The notes under the pieces are model-generated. The model saw only the letters and a list, made by a program, of their open reading frames with translations, had not been told where the DNA came from and searched no databases. A DNA stretch of 32,148 nucleotides from Meiothermus taiwanensis DSM 14542 (lineage in GTDB: Bacteria; Deinococcota; Deinococci; Deinococcales; Thermaceae), in NCBI GenBank assembly GCA_000482765.1, contig AXWR01000035.1:1-32148 (forward strand), given 5' to 3'. This document shows positions 21,162-29,306 of this stretch, one piece after another. How positions within the stretch are numbered: position 1 is the first letter of the stretch; each line of letters starts with the position of its first letter. The position numbers were made by a program, and so were the translations under genes.

Positions 21162-23774
21162 GTGAAGCCCATCCGAACCTTCAACGTGGTCCCGTCGCTG
21201 CCAGGGCCCCTCGAGGGCCTCAGGCGGCTGGCCTATAACCTGCGCTGGAGCTGGAACCATGACACCATCGAGCTTTTTCGCCGCCTGGACCGCGAGCTGT
21301 GGGAGGAGGTCGGCCACAACCCGGTGCTGCTGCTGGGGCGCATCGACCAGGCCCGCCTGGAGGCGGCGGCTGCCGACGCGGGCTTCCTGGCCCACCTGGA
21401 GCGCGCGTTAGCCGACCTGGAACGCTACCTCTCCGGCGAGCTGACCTGGTTCACTCGAGCGGGCGGTCGCCGGCAGGGGACGCTGGTGGCTTACTTCTCC
21501 GCCGAGTTCGGCCTGACCGAGAGCATTTCGGTTTTCGCCGGAGGACTGGGGATCCTGGCCGGGGATCACCTCAAGTCCGCGAGCGACCTGGGGGTGCCGC
21601 TGGTGGGGGTGGGCCTCCTGTACCAGCAGGGCTATTTCCGCCAGTACCTCAACGAGGCGGGCTGGCAGCAGGAACGCTACGAGGACAACGACTTCCACAC
21701 CCTGCCGCTGACTCTGGAGCGGGGCCCCGACGGAAAGCCCCTCGCCGTCGAGGTGGCCTACCCCGGCAGGGCGGTACGGGCCCAGGTCTGGCGGGTCCAG
21801 ATAGGCCGGGTGCCCCTGTACCTCCTCGACGCCAACCTGGAGGTCAACCGCCCCGAGGACCGCGACCTCACCGACCAGCTTTACGGCGGCGACCCGGAGA
21901 TGCGCCTCAAGCAGGAGATCCTGCTGGGCGTCGGCGGCTACCGGGCGCTGGAGGCCCTGGGCCTCAACCCCAACCCCCCGGTCTACCACCTGAACGAGGG
22001 CCACGCGGCCTTCGTGGCGCTCGAGCGCATCCGCCGCCTGATGCGAAGCGAGGACCTCTCCTTCGCCGAGGCCCGCGAGGCCGCCTCGGCGGGGCTGGTC
22101 TTCACCACCCACACCCCGGTGCCCGCCGGGCACGACCACTTCCCGCCCGAGCTCCTGGGGCGCTACCTGGGGGAGTATGCCCGCGAGCTGGGCCTGAGCC
22201 TGGAGGGTCTTCTGGCTCTGGGGCGCAAGAACCCCGCCGATGGCCGCGAGACCTTCGGCATGACCACCCTGGCCCTGAAGCTGGCCGCACACTCTAACGG
22301 GGTGAGCCGGCTCCACGGCCAGGTCACCCGCAGGACGTGGCGGGAGCTGTGGCCCGGCGTGCCCGAGGAGGAGATCCCCATCGGCCACGTGACCAACGGG
22401 GTGCACTTCCAATCCTGGATCTCCCTGGAGATGAACCAGCTCTACGAGCGCTACCTGGGGCCCTCCTGGCGCGAGGAGCCCGCCGACCGAGCCCTCTGGC
22501 AGGGGGTGTACTCCATCCCCGACGAGGAACTCTGGCGCACCCACGAGCGCCGCCGCGAGCGGCTGGTGGCCTTCACCCGCCGCCGCCTGCAAGGGCAGCT
22601 CTCCCGGCGGGGGGCCAGCGAGGCCGAGCTCGAGGCGGCCCGAGGCGTGCTCGACCCGGAGGCCCTGACCATCGGTTTCGCCCGGCGCTTCACCGGCTAC
22701 AAGCGGGCCACGCTGATCCTCTCCGACCCCCAGCGCCTTGCACGCCTCCTCAACGACCCGGCCCACCCGGTGCAGCTCATCTTCGCCGGCAAGGCCCATC
22801 CGCGTGACGAGGAGGGCAAGCGGCTCGTCCAGCGGGTGGCCGAGCTGGCCCGCCAGCCCGCCTTCGCCAGGCGGCTGGTGTTCCTCGAGGACTACGACAT
22901 GGCCGTGGCCCGGGCCCTGGTGCAGGGAGCCGACGTGTGGCTCAACACCCCCCGCCGCCCCCTGGAGGCCTCGGGCACCTCGGGCATGAAGGCCATGGCC
23001 AACGGGGCGCTCAACCTGAGCACCCTGGACGGCTGGTGGGACGAGGCCTGGCAGGGCGCCGACCCCGACGAGCCCATCGGCTGGGCCATCGGGCGCGGCG
23101 AAGACTACCCCGACCCCGCCCTGCAGGACCGCCTCGAGGCCGAAGCCCTCTATGGCCTGCTGGAACAGGACGTGGTGCCCGCGTTCTACGAACGCCCGGG
23201 CGGCTTGCCCCGGCGCTGGCTGGCTCGCATGAAGGCCTCGATCGCCACCCTGGCCCCCCGCTACAACACCCACCGCGTGGTGCGCGAGTACACCCAGCGC
23301 TGCTACCTCGTGGGGGCGGAGCGCTTCCGCGCGTTGGCGGAGACGGGCTGGGGCCGGGCCAGGGCCCTGGCGGCCTGGAAGGAGCGCCTCCAGGCGGCCT
23401 GGCCCCAGGTGCGCGTCGAGGCGGTAAAGGCCGACCTCGAGGGAGACCTGCGGGTGGGTCAGGCCCTGGACGTGTGGGCCTGGGTGAGCCTGGGCCCGCT
23501 CACCCCTGAGGAAGTGCGGGTCGAGGTGTACCTGGGCCGCTTGGACCCGGGCGGCGAGCTGGCGCAGGCCGGAGCCACCGCCATGCGGCCGGTGGAGGCG
23601 AAGGGGCCCGGCCGCCACCTCTTCCAGGCCGAAGCCGTGCCCTGCCAGATGAGCGGGCTGCACGGCCTTACCGTGCGCGTGCTACCCCAGCACCCCGATC
23701 TGCCGGTCCCTTTCCTGCCCGGCCTGATCGCCTGGGCTGGCCCGGAGTCGGTGGCCCAGCAGACGAGCGGGTAG
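21162..23774 (+). CDS. glgP: Alpha-glucan phosphorylase (GT35, DUF3417 type)
   Basis: 870 residues from GTG 21162 behind AGGAGG. The N-terminal DUF3417 segment is GLRRLAYNLRWSWNHDTIELF (about 19-39). The catalytic domains contain YFSAEFGLTESISVFAGGLGILAGDH, VYHLNEGHAAFVALERIR, TTHTPVPAGHD, and the PLP lysine Lys610 in ASGTSGMKAMANGALN. The C-terminal 130 residues form a beta-rich extension (LRVGQALDVWAWVSLGPLTPEEV) seen in this subgroup. It releases glucose 1-phosphate from glycogen or linear alpha-glucans using phosphate. Together with the GH57 enzyme before it, it forms a glucan-breakdown pair feeding the glycolytic genes nearby. Confidence 0.95.
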   Translation: MKPIRTFNVVPSLPGPLEGLRRLAYNLRWSWNHDTIELFRRLDRELWEEVGHNPVLLLGRIDQARLEAAAADAGFLAHLERALADLERYLSGELTWFTRAGGRRQGTLVAYFSAEFGLTESISVFAGGLGILAGDHLKSASDLGVPLVGVGLLYQQGYFRQYLNEAGWQQERYEDNDFHTLPLTLERGPDGKPLAVEVAYPGRAVRAQVWRVQIGRVPLYLLDANLEVNRPEDRDLTDQLYGGDPEMRLKQEILLGVGGYRALEALGLNPNPPVYHLNEGHAAFVALERIRRLMRSEDLSFAEAREAASAGLVFTTHTPVPAGHDHFPPELLGRYLGEYARELGLSLEGLLALGRKNPADGRETFGMTTLALKLAAHSNGVSRLHGQVTRRTWRELWPGVPEEEIPIGHVTNGVHFQSWISLEMNQLYERYLGPSWREEPADRALWQGVYSIPDEELWRTHERRRERLVAFTRRRLQGQLSRRGASEAELEAARGVLDPEALTIGFARRFTGYKRATLILSDPQRLARLLNDPAHPVQLIFAGKAHPRDEEGKRLVQRVAELARQPAFARRLVFLEDYDMAVARALVQGADVWLNTPRRPLEASGTSGMKAMANGALNLSTLDGWWDEAWQGADPDEPIGWAIGRGEDYPDPALQDRLEAEALYGLLEQDVVPAFYERPGGLPRRWLARMKASIATLAPRYNTHRVVREYTQRCYLVGAERFRALAETGWGRARALAAWKERLQAAWPQVRVEAVKADLEGDLRVGQALDVWAWVSLGPLTPEEVRVEVYLGRLDPGGELAQAGATAMRPVEAKGPGRHLFQAEAVPCQMSGLHGLTVRVLPQHPDLPVPFLPGLIAWAGPESVAQQTSG

Positions 23775-23824
23775 GGCCGTGAACCCTAAGCGAACCCTGG
23801 GCTGGAGGCGGCTTGGAGGCGGCT

Positions 23825-24118
23825 ATGTCGAACCGGAACATCCTGGTCTTAGGCGGGCTCCTGGTGATCGCTGGGGGCGTGCTGTGGTGGGGGATGAGCC
23901 GTACCCAAGCTCCCGGACCAGCTCGATTGCTTCCAGAACCCGTCTCCGCAGCACAGGCCCTGTTGCAGGACGAGCAAAACACTGCCGAGGTGGTGCGCCG
24001 GTTTGGCGAGGGGGTGGTCTACGTCCCGGTCGGCCTGGAGTTTACCGTCACCGAGGGCATCGTCTCGCCGGTACGGCGGAATCATGGCGCGGTGGGGGTG
24101 AACTGGCCCTCAGGGTGA
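23825..24118 (+). pseudogene. HtrA/DegP-like serine protease, gutted by an internal deletion
   Basis: The 97-codon frame begins as an HtrA-type protein: a membrane anchor (ILVLGGLLVIAGGVLWWGM) and the pre-protease segment DEQNTAEVVRRFGEGVVYV (residues 49-67). It then jumps directly to GLEFTVTEGIVSPVRRN (70-86), a segment that in full proteins lies over 100 residues later, just before the catalytic-Ser region (family pattern GNPFGLxFTVTxGIVSAxRR). The catalytic His and Asp are lost, and the frame ends soon after at GVNWPSG, before the Ser loop. An in-frame internal deletion plus a frameshifted end explains this. A novel small membrane protein is possible but less likely. Confidence 0.7.
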
Positions 24119-24225
24119 CGCCCCAGGTGATCCGATAAGGAGGCTTATGGAAAAGCCAGGCTAGCACACTTACAGCGCGGCGATCCTTCGGCCAAAGAGG
24201 CACAAACCTCGCAAAGGAGAACTCC

Positions 24226-24402
24226 ATGGAAAAAGTCACCGATCCTGTGTGCGGGATGCAGATCGACCCCGAAAAAGCCGCTGGTCGATCGGAGTACCAG
24301 GGCCAGACCTACTACTTCTGTAGCGAAGGCTGCAAGAAAAGCTTTGATGCCGACCCCAAGAAGTACGTCAAGCCCGGCGATAGCCACCACGGCCACCCCT
24401 AG
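24226..24402 (+). CDS. YHS-domain metal-binding protein
   Basis: 58 residues with Shine-Dalgarno AAAGGAGA before ATG 24226. It is a complete YHS domain: TDPVCGMQIDP (Cys9, Met11) and TYYFCSEGCKKSF (Cys32, Cys36), the conserved Cys/Met metal ligands, then a His-rich tail SHHGHP. YHS domains occur at the N-terminus of copper ATPases and as small stand-alone proteins in metal-resistance loci, binding Cu or other soft metals. It fits with the His-rich membrane protein at 17.7 kb and the metal pump at the window start, although none of these are adjacent. The EamA transporter gene starts 18 bases downstream. Confidence 0.88.
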   Translation: MEKVTDPVCGMQIDPEKAAGRSEYQGQTYYFCSEGCKKSFDADPKKYVKPGDSHHGHP

Positions 24403-24420
24403 CCCGCGAGAGCCACTCCC

Positions 24421-25347
24421 GTGACCCACATCCGCCCGGCCCCCGTATCCCCTCCAGCACTGCGTGTATTGGTCATAGGGGGGATTTTGCTGGCGACGGC
24501 GTTTTGCTTCGTGCTGATCAAGGCTGGCCTGGCCTATGCCCCGCCCTTCTTGTTCGCGGCCTTGCGCCTGGGGTTGGCTGGCCTGGCACTGGTGATGCTG
24601 CTGCCGCTCCTGGGCCAGCCCCTGCTGCCCGCGCGACGGGATTGGGCATGGCTGTTGTTGCTGGCCCTGGCTTCGGCGGCTTTCGCTTACGGGGCGATGT
24701 TCTCCAGCCCGGGTCTAGCAGGGGCTGGCCTGGCGGCGGTGCTGGGCAACGTCCAGCCGCTGATCGTGGCTGGGCTGGCCAGTTTCCTGCTCAAGGAGCG
24801 TTTCACCCCGGCCAAGAGGTGGGCCCTGGTCCTGGGGTTTGTGGGGGTCAGCGGAATGGCCCTGCCCGCCCTCGCTGCGCCCGGCGGCCTGGGGCTGCCC
24901 GGGGCAGGGTTGGCCCTGGCTTCCTCGCTGGGCTTCGCGGTGGGCAGCGTGGTGATCAAACGCCTCGAGCCCCCCCACCTCTTCACCCTCATCGCCTGGC
25001 AACTTCTGCTGGGCAGCCTGCCGCTGTTTGCGGGCTGGCTGCTGTGGGAGGGTGGGGCAGCCCCGCGCTCGAGCCTGGAGTTTGTCGGGCTGTTGCTGGT
25101 GCTGGCCCTGGCGGGCACGGCTTTTGTCACCGCGGGGTGGTACTGGTTGCTGCAGGGCAGCGACCTCGGGCGGCTCTCGCAGGTGTTTTTCCTGGTGCCC
25201 GCCGTGGGCTTGGGTTTGGCCGTCGTGTTGTACGGCGAGCGGGTGACCCTGGTGCAGGGGTTGGGGCTGGTCTTGATCGCGGGCGGGCTGAGGGTGCAGG
25301 CCCTCGAGCCCCGCCCGATGGACCGAATTCCGAGAGGAGACCCATGA
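24421..25347 (+). CDS. EamA/DMT-family transporter
   Basis: 308 residues from GTG 24421, ten predicted membrane helices in two EamA halves. The first half ends in the conserved NVQPLIVAGLASFLLKERFTPAKRWALVLGFVGVSGMAL (residues about 103-140), and the second in VFFLVPAVGLGLAVVLYGERVTLVQGLGLVLIAGGL. Drug/metabolite transporters of this group export amino acids, nucleosides or other metabolites; the substrate cannot be read. The TGA overlaps the ATG of the phosphofructokinase gene (ATGA), so the two are translationally coupled even though no functional link is obvious. Confidence 0.92.
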   Translation: MTHIRPAPVSPPALRVLVIGGILLATAFCFVLIKAGLAYAPPFLFAALRLGLAGLALVMLLPLLGQPLLPARRDWAWLLLLALASAAFAYGAMFSSPGLAGAGLAAVLGNVQPLIVAGLASFLLKERFTPAKRWALVLGFVGVSGMALPALAAPGGLGLPGAGLALASSLGFAVGSVVIKRLEPPHLFTLIAWQLLLGSLPLFAGWLLWEGGAAPRSSLEFVGLLLVLALAGTAFVTAGWYWLLQGSDLGRLSQVFFLVPAVGLGLAVVLYGERVTLVQGLGLVLIAGGLRVQALEPRPMDRIPRGDP

Positions 25348-26315
25348 AGCGAATCGCGGTGCTCACCAGCGGGGGTGACGCCCCCGGCATGAACGCGGCC
25401 ATCCGGGCGGTGGTGCGCGGCGGCCTGGAGCAGGGCTGGGAGGTCTTCGGAGTGCGCCAGGGCTACGCGGGCCTGATGGGTGGTGATTTTGTCTCGCTCT
25501 CGGCCCGTGACGTGGGCGGCATCATCCAGCAGGGTGGCACCGTGCTGGGCAGCGCTCGGGCTCCCGAGTTCAAGACCGAGGAGGGGCGCAAACAGGCCCT
25601 CGCCAACCTCGAGGCTCGAGGCGTCGAAGCCCTGGTGGTGATCGGCGGGGGTGGCTCCCAGAGCGGGGCCTACGCGCTCTCGAGGATGGGCTTCCCGGTG
25701 GTAGGGGTGGCCTCCACCATCGACAACGATCTCTACGGCTCGGAGACCACCATCGGGGTGGATACCGCCCTCAACATCGCCCTCGAGGCCATTGACCGCC
25801 TCAAGGTCACCGCCTCGAGCCATCACCGGGCCTTCCTGGTCGAGGTGATGGGCCGCGACTGCGGCTATCTGGCCCTGATGGCGGGCATCGCCGGCGGGGC
25901 CGAGGTGATCGTGCTCCCCGAGGTGGAGAGTGACCCTGAGGAGGTCATCGAGACTCTCAAGGCAGCCTACCGCCGGGGCAAGGCCCACGCGATCGCGGTG
26001 GTGGCCGAGGGAGCCACCAACAACGCCAATGAGTTGATGCTCTACGCCCAGGAGAATCAAAAGCGCATCGGCTTCGACCTGCGGGTCACCATCCTGGGTC
26101 ACGTCCAGCGGGGCGGGATGCCCGGGGCCTTCGACCGCCTCCTGGCGACCCGTTTGGGAGTGGGGGCGGTAGAACGGCTGGCGGGCGGTGAACATGGCGT
26201 GCTGATGGGCCTCATCCGGGGCGAGATCCTCGCCACGCCCCTGGACGAGGCGGCGGGGCGGAAGAAGCCCCTGGATTTGGGTTTGCTCGAGATGGCCCGG
26301 GTGCTGGCCAAGTAA
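25344..26315 (+). CDS. Phosphofructokinase family (PfkA-like) with Asp103 replaced by Gly
   Basis: 323 residues that keep E. coli PfkA numbering through the core. Conserved: GGDAPGMN (10-17), Arg72 in GSARAPEF, TIDND with catalytic Asp127 and Asp129, Arg162 in SSHHR, MGR at 169-171, and HVQRGG. The nucleotide loop, normally GGDGS, reads IGGGGSQSG: Asp103, which coordinates Mg-ATP, is Gly103. Gly104, the residue associated with ATP rather than pyrophosphate use, is kept, and the PGTIDND of ATP enzymes is STIDND. It could be an ATP enzyme with altered metal binding, a paralogue with another phosphoryl donor, or a regulatory homologue. Its partners, aldolase and GAPDH, lie nearby, and the GAPDH gene starts 14 bases on. 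Confidence 0.9.
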   Translation: MKRIAVLTSGGDAPGMNAAIRAVVRGGLEQGWEVFGVRQGYAGLMGGDFVSLSARDVGGIIQQGGTVLGSARAPEFKTEEGRKQALANLEARGVEALVVIGGGGSQSGAYALSRMGFPVVGVASTIDNDLYGSETTIGVDTALNIALEAIDRLKVTASSHHRAFLVEVMGRDCGYLALMAGIAGGAEVIVLPEVESDPEEVIETLKAAYRRGKAHAIAVVAEGATNNANELMLYAQENQKRIGFDLRVTILGHVQRGGMPGAFDRLLATRLGVGAVERLAGGEHGVLMGLIRGEILATPLDEAAGRKKPLDLGLLEMARVLAK

Positions 26316-26329
26316 ATCAGGAGGTAACT

Positions 26330-27382
26330 ATGGCGCGGGAGAAAGTGCGGGTAGCGGTAAACGGGTACGGGGTGATCGGAAAGCGGGTAGCCGGTGCGGT
26401 GCTGGCCCAGCCGGACATGGAGCTGGCGGGGGTGGCCGATGTGGTCTCGGACTACCGCATCAAGGCTGTGGCGGAGGACATCGCGGTCTACGCCTCGCTC
26501 CCCGAAAAGCTTCCCGAGATGCGGGCCGCCGGGGTTCCGGTCAAGGGCAACCTGCACGAACTGCTGGAAACGGTAGACGTGGTGGTGGACTGTACGCCCG
26601 CAGGGATCGGCGCCAAGAACCTCGAGCGCTACCGCGAGCACGGGGTCAGGGCCATCTTCCAGGGCGGGGAGAAGCACGCCCTGACCGGCCACTCCTTCGT
26701 AGCCAGCGAGAACTACGCCAGCGCCCTGGGGCGGGACAGCACCCGGGTGGTCTCCTGCAACACCACCGCCACGGTGCGAACCCTGACCGCGCTGAGGAAC
26801 GCGGGGCTCCTGAAGAAGGCACGCGGGGTGCTGATCCGCCGGGCCACCGACCCCTGGGAGTCCGACCACTCCGGCGTCATGAACACCGTGGTGCCCGAGG
26901 GCAGGATTCCCAGCCATCAGGGCCCCGACGCCCAGACCGTGGCCCCGGATTTGGACGTGGTCACCATCGCCGCCAAGGCCGCCCACACCCAAAGCCACAG
27001 CCACTACTGGATCGTCGAGCTGACCCGCCCCGCCAGTGGGGAGGAGGTGCTCGAAGCCTTCCGGGCCAACTCGCGCATCGCCTTCATCCGCATGTCGGAC
27101 GGCATCGTGGCCCTCAACAGCACCATAGAGCTGATGAAGGACCTGGGCCGGCCACGGGGCGACATGTACGAGGTGGCGATCTGGGCCGACGTGCTCAAGG
27201 CCGAGGGGAACGAGCTCTTCTACACCTACCAGGTGGACAACCAGGCGGTGGTGATCCCCGAGACCATCGACGCCATCCGGGCCCTCAGCGGCCTCGAGCC
27301 CGACCCCCTGGCCTCGATCCGGCGCACCGACGAGGCCCTGGGCGTGCGCCAGGAATTCCTGCAGGGGCCGGGGGCGGCATGA
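26330..27382 (+). CDS. Type II (archaeal-type) glyceraldehyde-3-phosphate dehydrogenase
   Basis: 350 residues behind AGGAGG. The Rossmann motif is VNGYGVIGKRVAGAV (about 9-23), with the catalytic Cys143 in VVSCNTTATVRTL. HTQSHSHYWIVEL and the segment VLIRRATDPWESDHSGVMNTVVP are typical of the class II family rather than of bacterial GapA (which has SCTTNC). The enzyme oxidises glyceraldehyde 3-phosphate to 1,3-bisphosphoglycerate with NAD(P). Class II GAPDH is mostly archaeal, so horizontal acquisition is a fair inference. The last bases overlap the start codon of the broken cfa gene (ATGA). Confidence 0.94.
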   Translation: MAREKVRVAVNGYGVIGKRVAGAVLAQPDMELAGVADVVSDYRIKAVAEDIAVYASLPEKLPEMRAAGVPVKGNLHELLETVDVVVDCTPAGIGAKNLERYREHGVRAIFQGGEKHALTGHSFVASENYASALGRDSTRVVSCNTTATVRTLTALRNAGLLKKARGVLIRRATDPWESDHSGVMNTVVPEGRIPSHQGPDAQTVAPDLDVVTIAAKAAHTQSHSHYWIVELTRPASGEEVLEAFRANSRIAFIRMSDGIVALNSTIELMKDLGRPRGDMYEVAIWADVLKAEGNELFYTYQVDNQAVVIPETIDAIRALSGLEPDPLASIRRTDEALGVRQEFLQGPGAA

Positions 27383-27598
27383 GCCCACAAACCCCCGCCC
27401 ACGAACAGGTTCGGGCCGTCACCTTGGCCTTCCCGGAGAGGCTGCTCCCCCAAGGGCGCGACTTCGCCGTGCGGCGGTGGGACGGTGCGGTGTTGCCCGC
27501 CACCCGGGAGCCGGCCCGGGCCACCCCGGTGCTGCCCTCGAGCGAAGGTCTGGGGCGGATGCTGCACCCTCCACCGGACGTGTTCCTGGGCGAGGCTT
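27379..27598 (+). pseudogene. Cyclopropane-fatty-acyl-phospholipid synthase, N-terminal relic
   Basis: Starting at the ATG that overlaps the GAPDH stop, the frame encodes the first 70 or so residues of a CFA-synthase-type protein: DFAVRRWDGAVLPA, then SSEGLGRMLHPPPDVFLGEAF (family pattern RLWDGSxLP and LRRMLxPPxDLxLGEAY). The SAM-binding methyltransferase domain is missing. Around 27595 the reading changes to a NuoL tail in another frame. The start overlap suggests the gene was once coupled to the GAPDH gene. Confidence 0.65.
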
Positions 27599-27827
27599 TC
27601 TTGCAGATGACCTGTACAACGCGGTCCTGGTACAGCCCCTTAAGGTGCTGGCGGGCCTGCTCTTTGGTGGCGAACGCGGCCTGCTTGCGGGATATTGGGG
27701 TCTGGGACGGCTGATGGCGAGTCTGGGGGATCTGTTGGTCAAGGTGGAAAGCGGCTACGTTCGCCTCTACGCGTTTGGCTTGGGGTTGGGGGGGGTTTTG
27801 TTATTGCTGTGGGGGGTACTACGCTAG
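27596..27827 (+). pseudogene. NuoL (complex I subunit L) C-terminal relic
   Basis: In the frame ending at TAG 27825-27827 the sequence reads FLADDLYNAVLVQPLKVLAG, then GYWGLGRLMASLGDLLVKVESGYVRLYAFGLGLGGVLLLL. This is the end of NADH-quinone oxidoreductase subunit L (family pattern DELYxxLxVxP ... SGxLRxYxLxLxxGxxLLL), including its last membrane helix. Everything before is missing and is replaced by the cfa relic, so two unrelated genes are joined at a deletion or recombination scar near 27595. A functional nuoL should exist elsewhere. Confidence 0.65.
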
Positions 27828-27837
27828 GGGATGGCTC

Positions 27838-28719
27838 ATGCAACAGTCTCGTACTCACCTTCCCTTCGCCCTGGTGCTTTCCGGTGGCGGAGCAAGGGGG
27901 CTGGCTCATGCTGGGGTGATCCACGCCCTCGAGCACTATGGCTACTACCCCAGCGCCATCGTGGGGGTCTCGATGGGGGCCATCGTCGGGGTTACCTATG
28001 GCCTCAACCCGGACTGGTACGGGGCGCTGTTGCACATGGACACCACCGACTTCCCCGAACCACCTGCTCCACGGAGTGCCGCCTTGCGCGAACGGCTACG
28101 CCTACTACCCACCTATTTCCAGGCTGCCTGGAGCTTGCTGGTGGGCTGGGGCATGGGGCAGAGGGCCTTGCCCTATGGTCGGGCGCTGCTGCGGCAACTC
28201 ACCCTGGGACGCGAACTCGAGGAGTCCCGTATCCCGGTAGCCGCCGTCGCCAGCGACCTGATCACGGCGGAGCGGGTAGTGCTGCGCGAGGGCCTGGCGG
28301 CCGATGCCCTCTATGCCAGTGCCGCCCTGGCCGGAATCCTGCCGCCCCTGGAGCGGGATGGGAAACTCCTGGCCGATGGAGCCTATGCCGATATCGCCCC
28401 CATTGACGTGGCTCGTGAGTTGATGCGGGGTTCAGGGTCTTTGCTGGTCATCGCGGTCAATCCCCACGGGTCCCGAAGCGGGCGGTCCCCGCGCAATGGC
28501 CTACAAACCCTGATGCGGGCGCTGGAGGTCTGTCACCACCAGCACGCGCATGTGCGTTTTGCCGAGGCCGACCTGGTGCTGGAACCCCGTTTTCCCTTCC
28601 CGATCGATACCCTTGACTTCACTCACAAGGCGGTCTGCGTCGCAGCAGGTATCCGGGCGGTGCGAACGGCGCTGCCCCGCCTGCACGAGCTGCTCGGAGC
28701 CGATGCCGTGTCGACCTGA
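27838..28719 (+). CDS. Patatin-like phospholipase (RssA/NTE type)
   Basis: 293 residues from ATG 27838. The oxyanion motif SGGGARG (14-20) opens the domain, the nucleophile elbow is GVSMG with Ser45, and the catalytic Asp180 is in ADGAYADIAP. The Ser/Asp dyad is intact. Bacterial members hydrolyse acyl chains from phospholipids or act in signalling; no signal peptide, so cytoplasmic or membrane-peripheral. The last bases overlap the truncated ubiB-like gene (ATG 28703). It is the only intact gene between the cfa/nuoL scar and the ubiB break. Confidence 0.9.
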   Translation: MQQSRTHLPFALVLSGGGARGLAHAGVIHALEHYGYYPSAIVGVSMGAIVGVTYGLNPDWYGALLHMDTTDFPEPPAPRSAALRERLRLLPTYFQAAWSLLVGWGMGQRALPYGRALLRQLTLGRELEESRIPVAAVASDLITAERVVLREGLAADALYASAALAGILPPLERDGKLLADGAYADIAPIDVARELMRGSGSLLVIAVNPHGSRSGRSPRNGLQTLMRALEVCHHQHAHVRFAEADLVLEPRFPFPIDTLDFTHKAVCVAAGIRAVRTALPRLHELLGADAVST

Positions 28720-29224
28720 TCTCACGATCCTCTCCCGTGTCGCTCTCCTGCACCGCTGCCGCCAGATCGCTGCCGCGCTGGCCCGCCACGGACTGGGCTA
28801 TCTGGCGATGGAACTGGGTCTGGGGCACTATCTGCCCTTCAATCGAGGCCTTTTCGGCCATCGCAGGAGGCTCGAGTCTTACACCCGCGCCGACCGCCTG
28901 CGCATGGCGTCGGAAGACCTCGGCCCCACCCCCGTCAAACTGGGGCAGGTGCTCTCCACCCGGCCCGATCTAGTGCCCCCGGACTGGTCGGAGGAACTGG
29001 CCAAGTTGCAGGAGCGGGTGCCGCCCGTACCCTGGCCGCGGGTCTGGCTCAGGCTCGGGCGCGAGCTGGGCCGCCCCCCTGAGGAGGTCTTCGCCCACCT
29101 CGAGCTCGAACCACTGGCCGCAGCCTCCGTCGGGCAGGTGCACTGGGGCGTGCACCGGGGTTCGAAAAGATGGCCTCTCGGGTTTTGGTGCAAAAGGACG
29201 GTCGTCTTTCTGAGTCCCGTATAA
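28703..29224 (+). pseudogene. ABC1/UbiB-family atypical kinase, truncated by the hairpin repeat
   Basis: Begins at ATG 28703, overlapping the patatin gene. The first 153 codons are a good UbiB/AarF N-terminus: the KxGQ segment LGPTPVKLGQVLSTRPDLVPPDW (72-94), KLQERVPPVP, and the Ala-rich nucleotide loop LAAASVGQVHWGV (138-150). Full members have about 400 more residues of kinase domain, missing here. Right after codon 153 (about 29162) the sequence becomes the 65-bp hairpin repeat, and the frame ends at 29224 within it. The gene is therefore broken exactly at the repeat border, and nothing of its 3' part follows before lnt. Confidence 0.8.
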
Positions 29225-29226
29225 GT
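29161..29226 (+). repeat. Hairpin repeat, copy 2
   Basis: AAAGATGGCC (29166-29175) pairs with GGTCGTCTTT (29200-29209) with two G-T pairs, around GGGTTTTGG. It then runs TGAGTCCCGTATAAG. This is the reverse complement of most of copy 3 at 31671. Its left border coincides with the break in the ubiB-like gene. Confidence 0.75.
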
Positions 29227-29263
29227 TTCTCCAAGGCTCGCGCGAATCTATCCATGGCCCAGG

Positions 29264-29299
29264 TTTTATACAGGCTTAACATCACCTCCCCACCATAGG
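29264..29299 (+). promoter_or_regulatory. Tandem activator box (box 4) and -10 of lnt
   Basis: TTTTATAC-AGG-CTTAACAT (29264-29282) has the 11-bp period of the box family. CATAGG (29294-29299) is a weak -10 that ends 7 bases before ATG 29307, giving a leaderless transcript. The spacing from the box (11 bases) is longer than at boxes 1, 2 and 5. CATCACC (29280-29286) and GGTGATG (29303-29309) also form a 7-bp inverted repeat that includes the start codon. Confidence 0.45.
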
Positions 29300-29306
29300 C
29301 GGGGTG

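Noticed and set aside
19446..21395. 649-codon open frame on the minus strand
   Set aside because: Antisense to the GH57 gene; composition (Gly/Pro/Val/Leu-rich, no motifs) is that of a high-GC shadow frame.
21408..23663. 751-codon open frame on the minus strand
   Set aside because: Antisense to the glucan phosphorylase gene with no family motif; a product of codon bias.
24147..24164. Five-codon frame (MEKPG) behind a perfect AAGGAGG
   Set aside because: Resembles the start of the YHS gene (ATGGAAAA) and may be a decayed duplicate or leader, but too short to support as a gene.
24687..26195. 502-codon open frame on the minus strand
   Set aside because: Antisense to the EamA and phosphofructokinase genes, which both have clear motifs.
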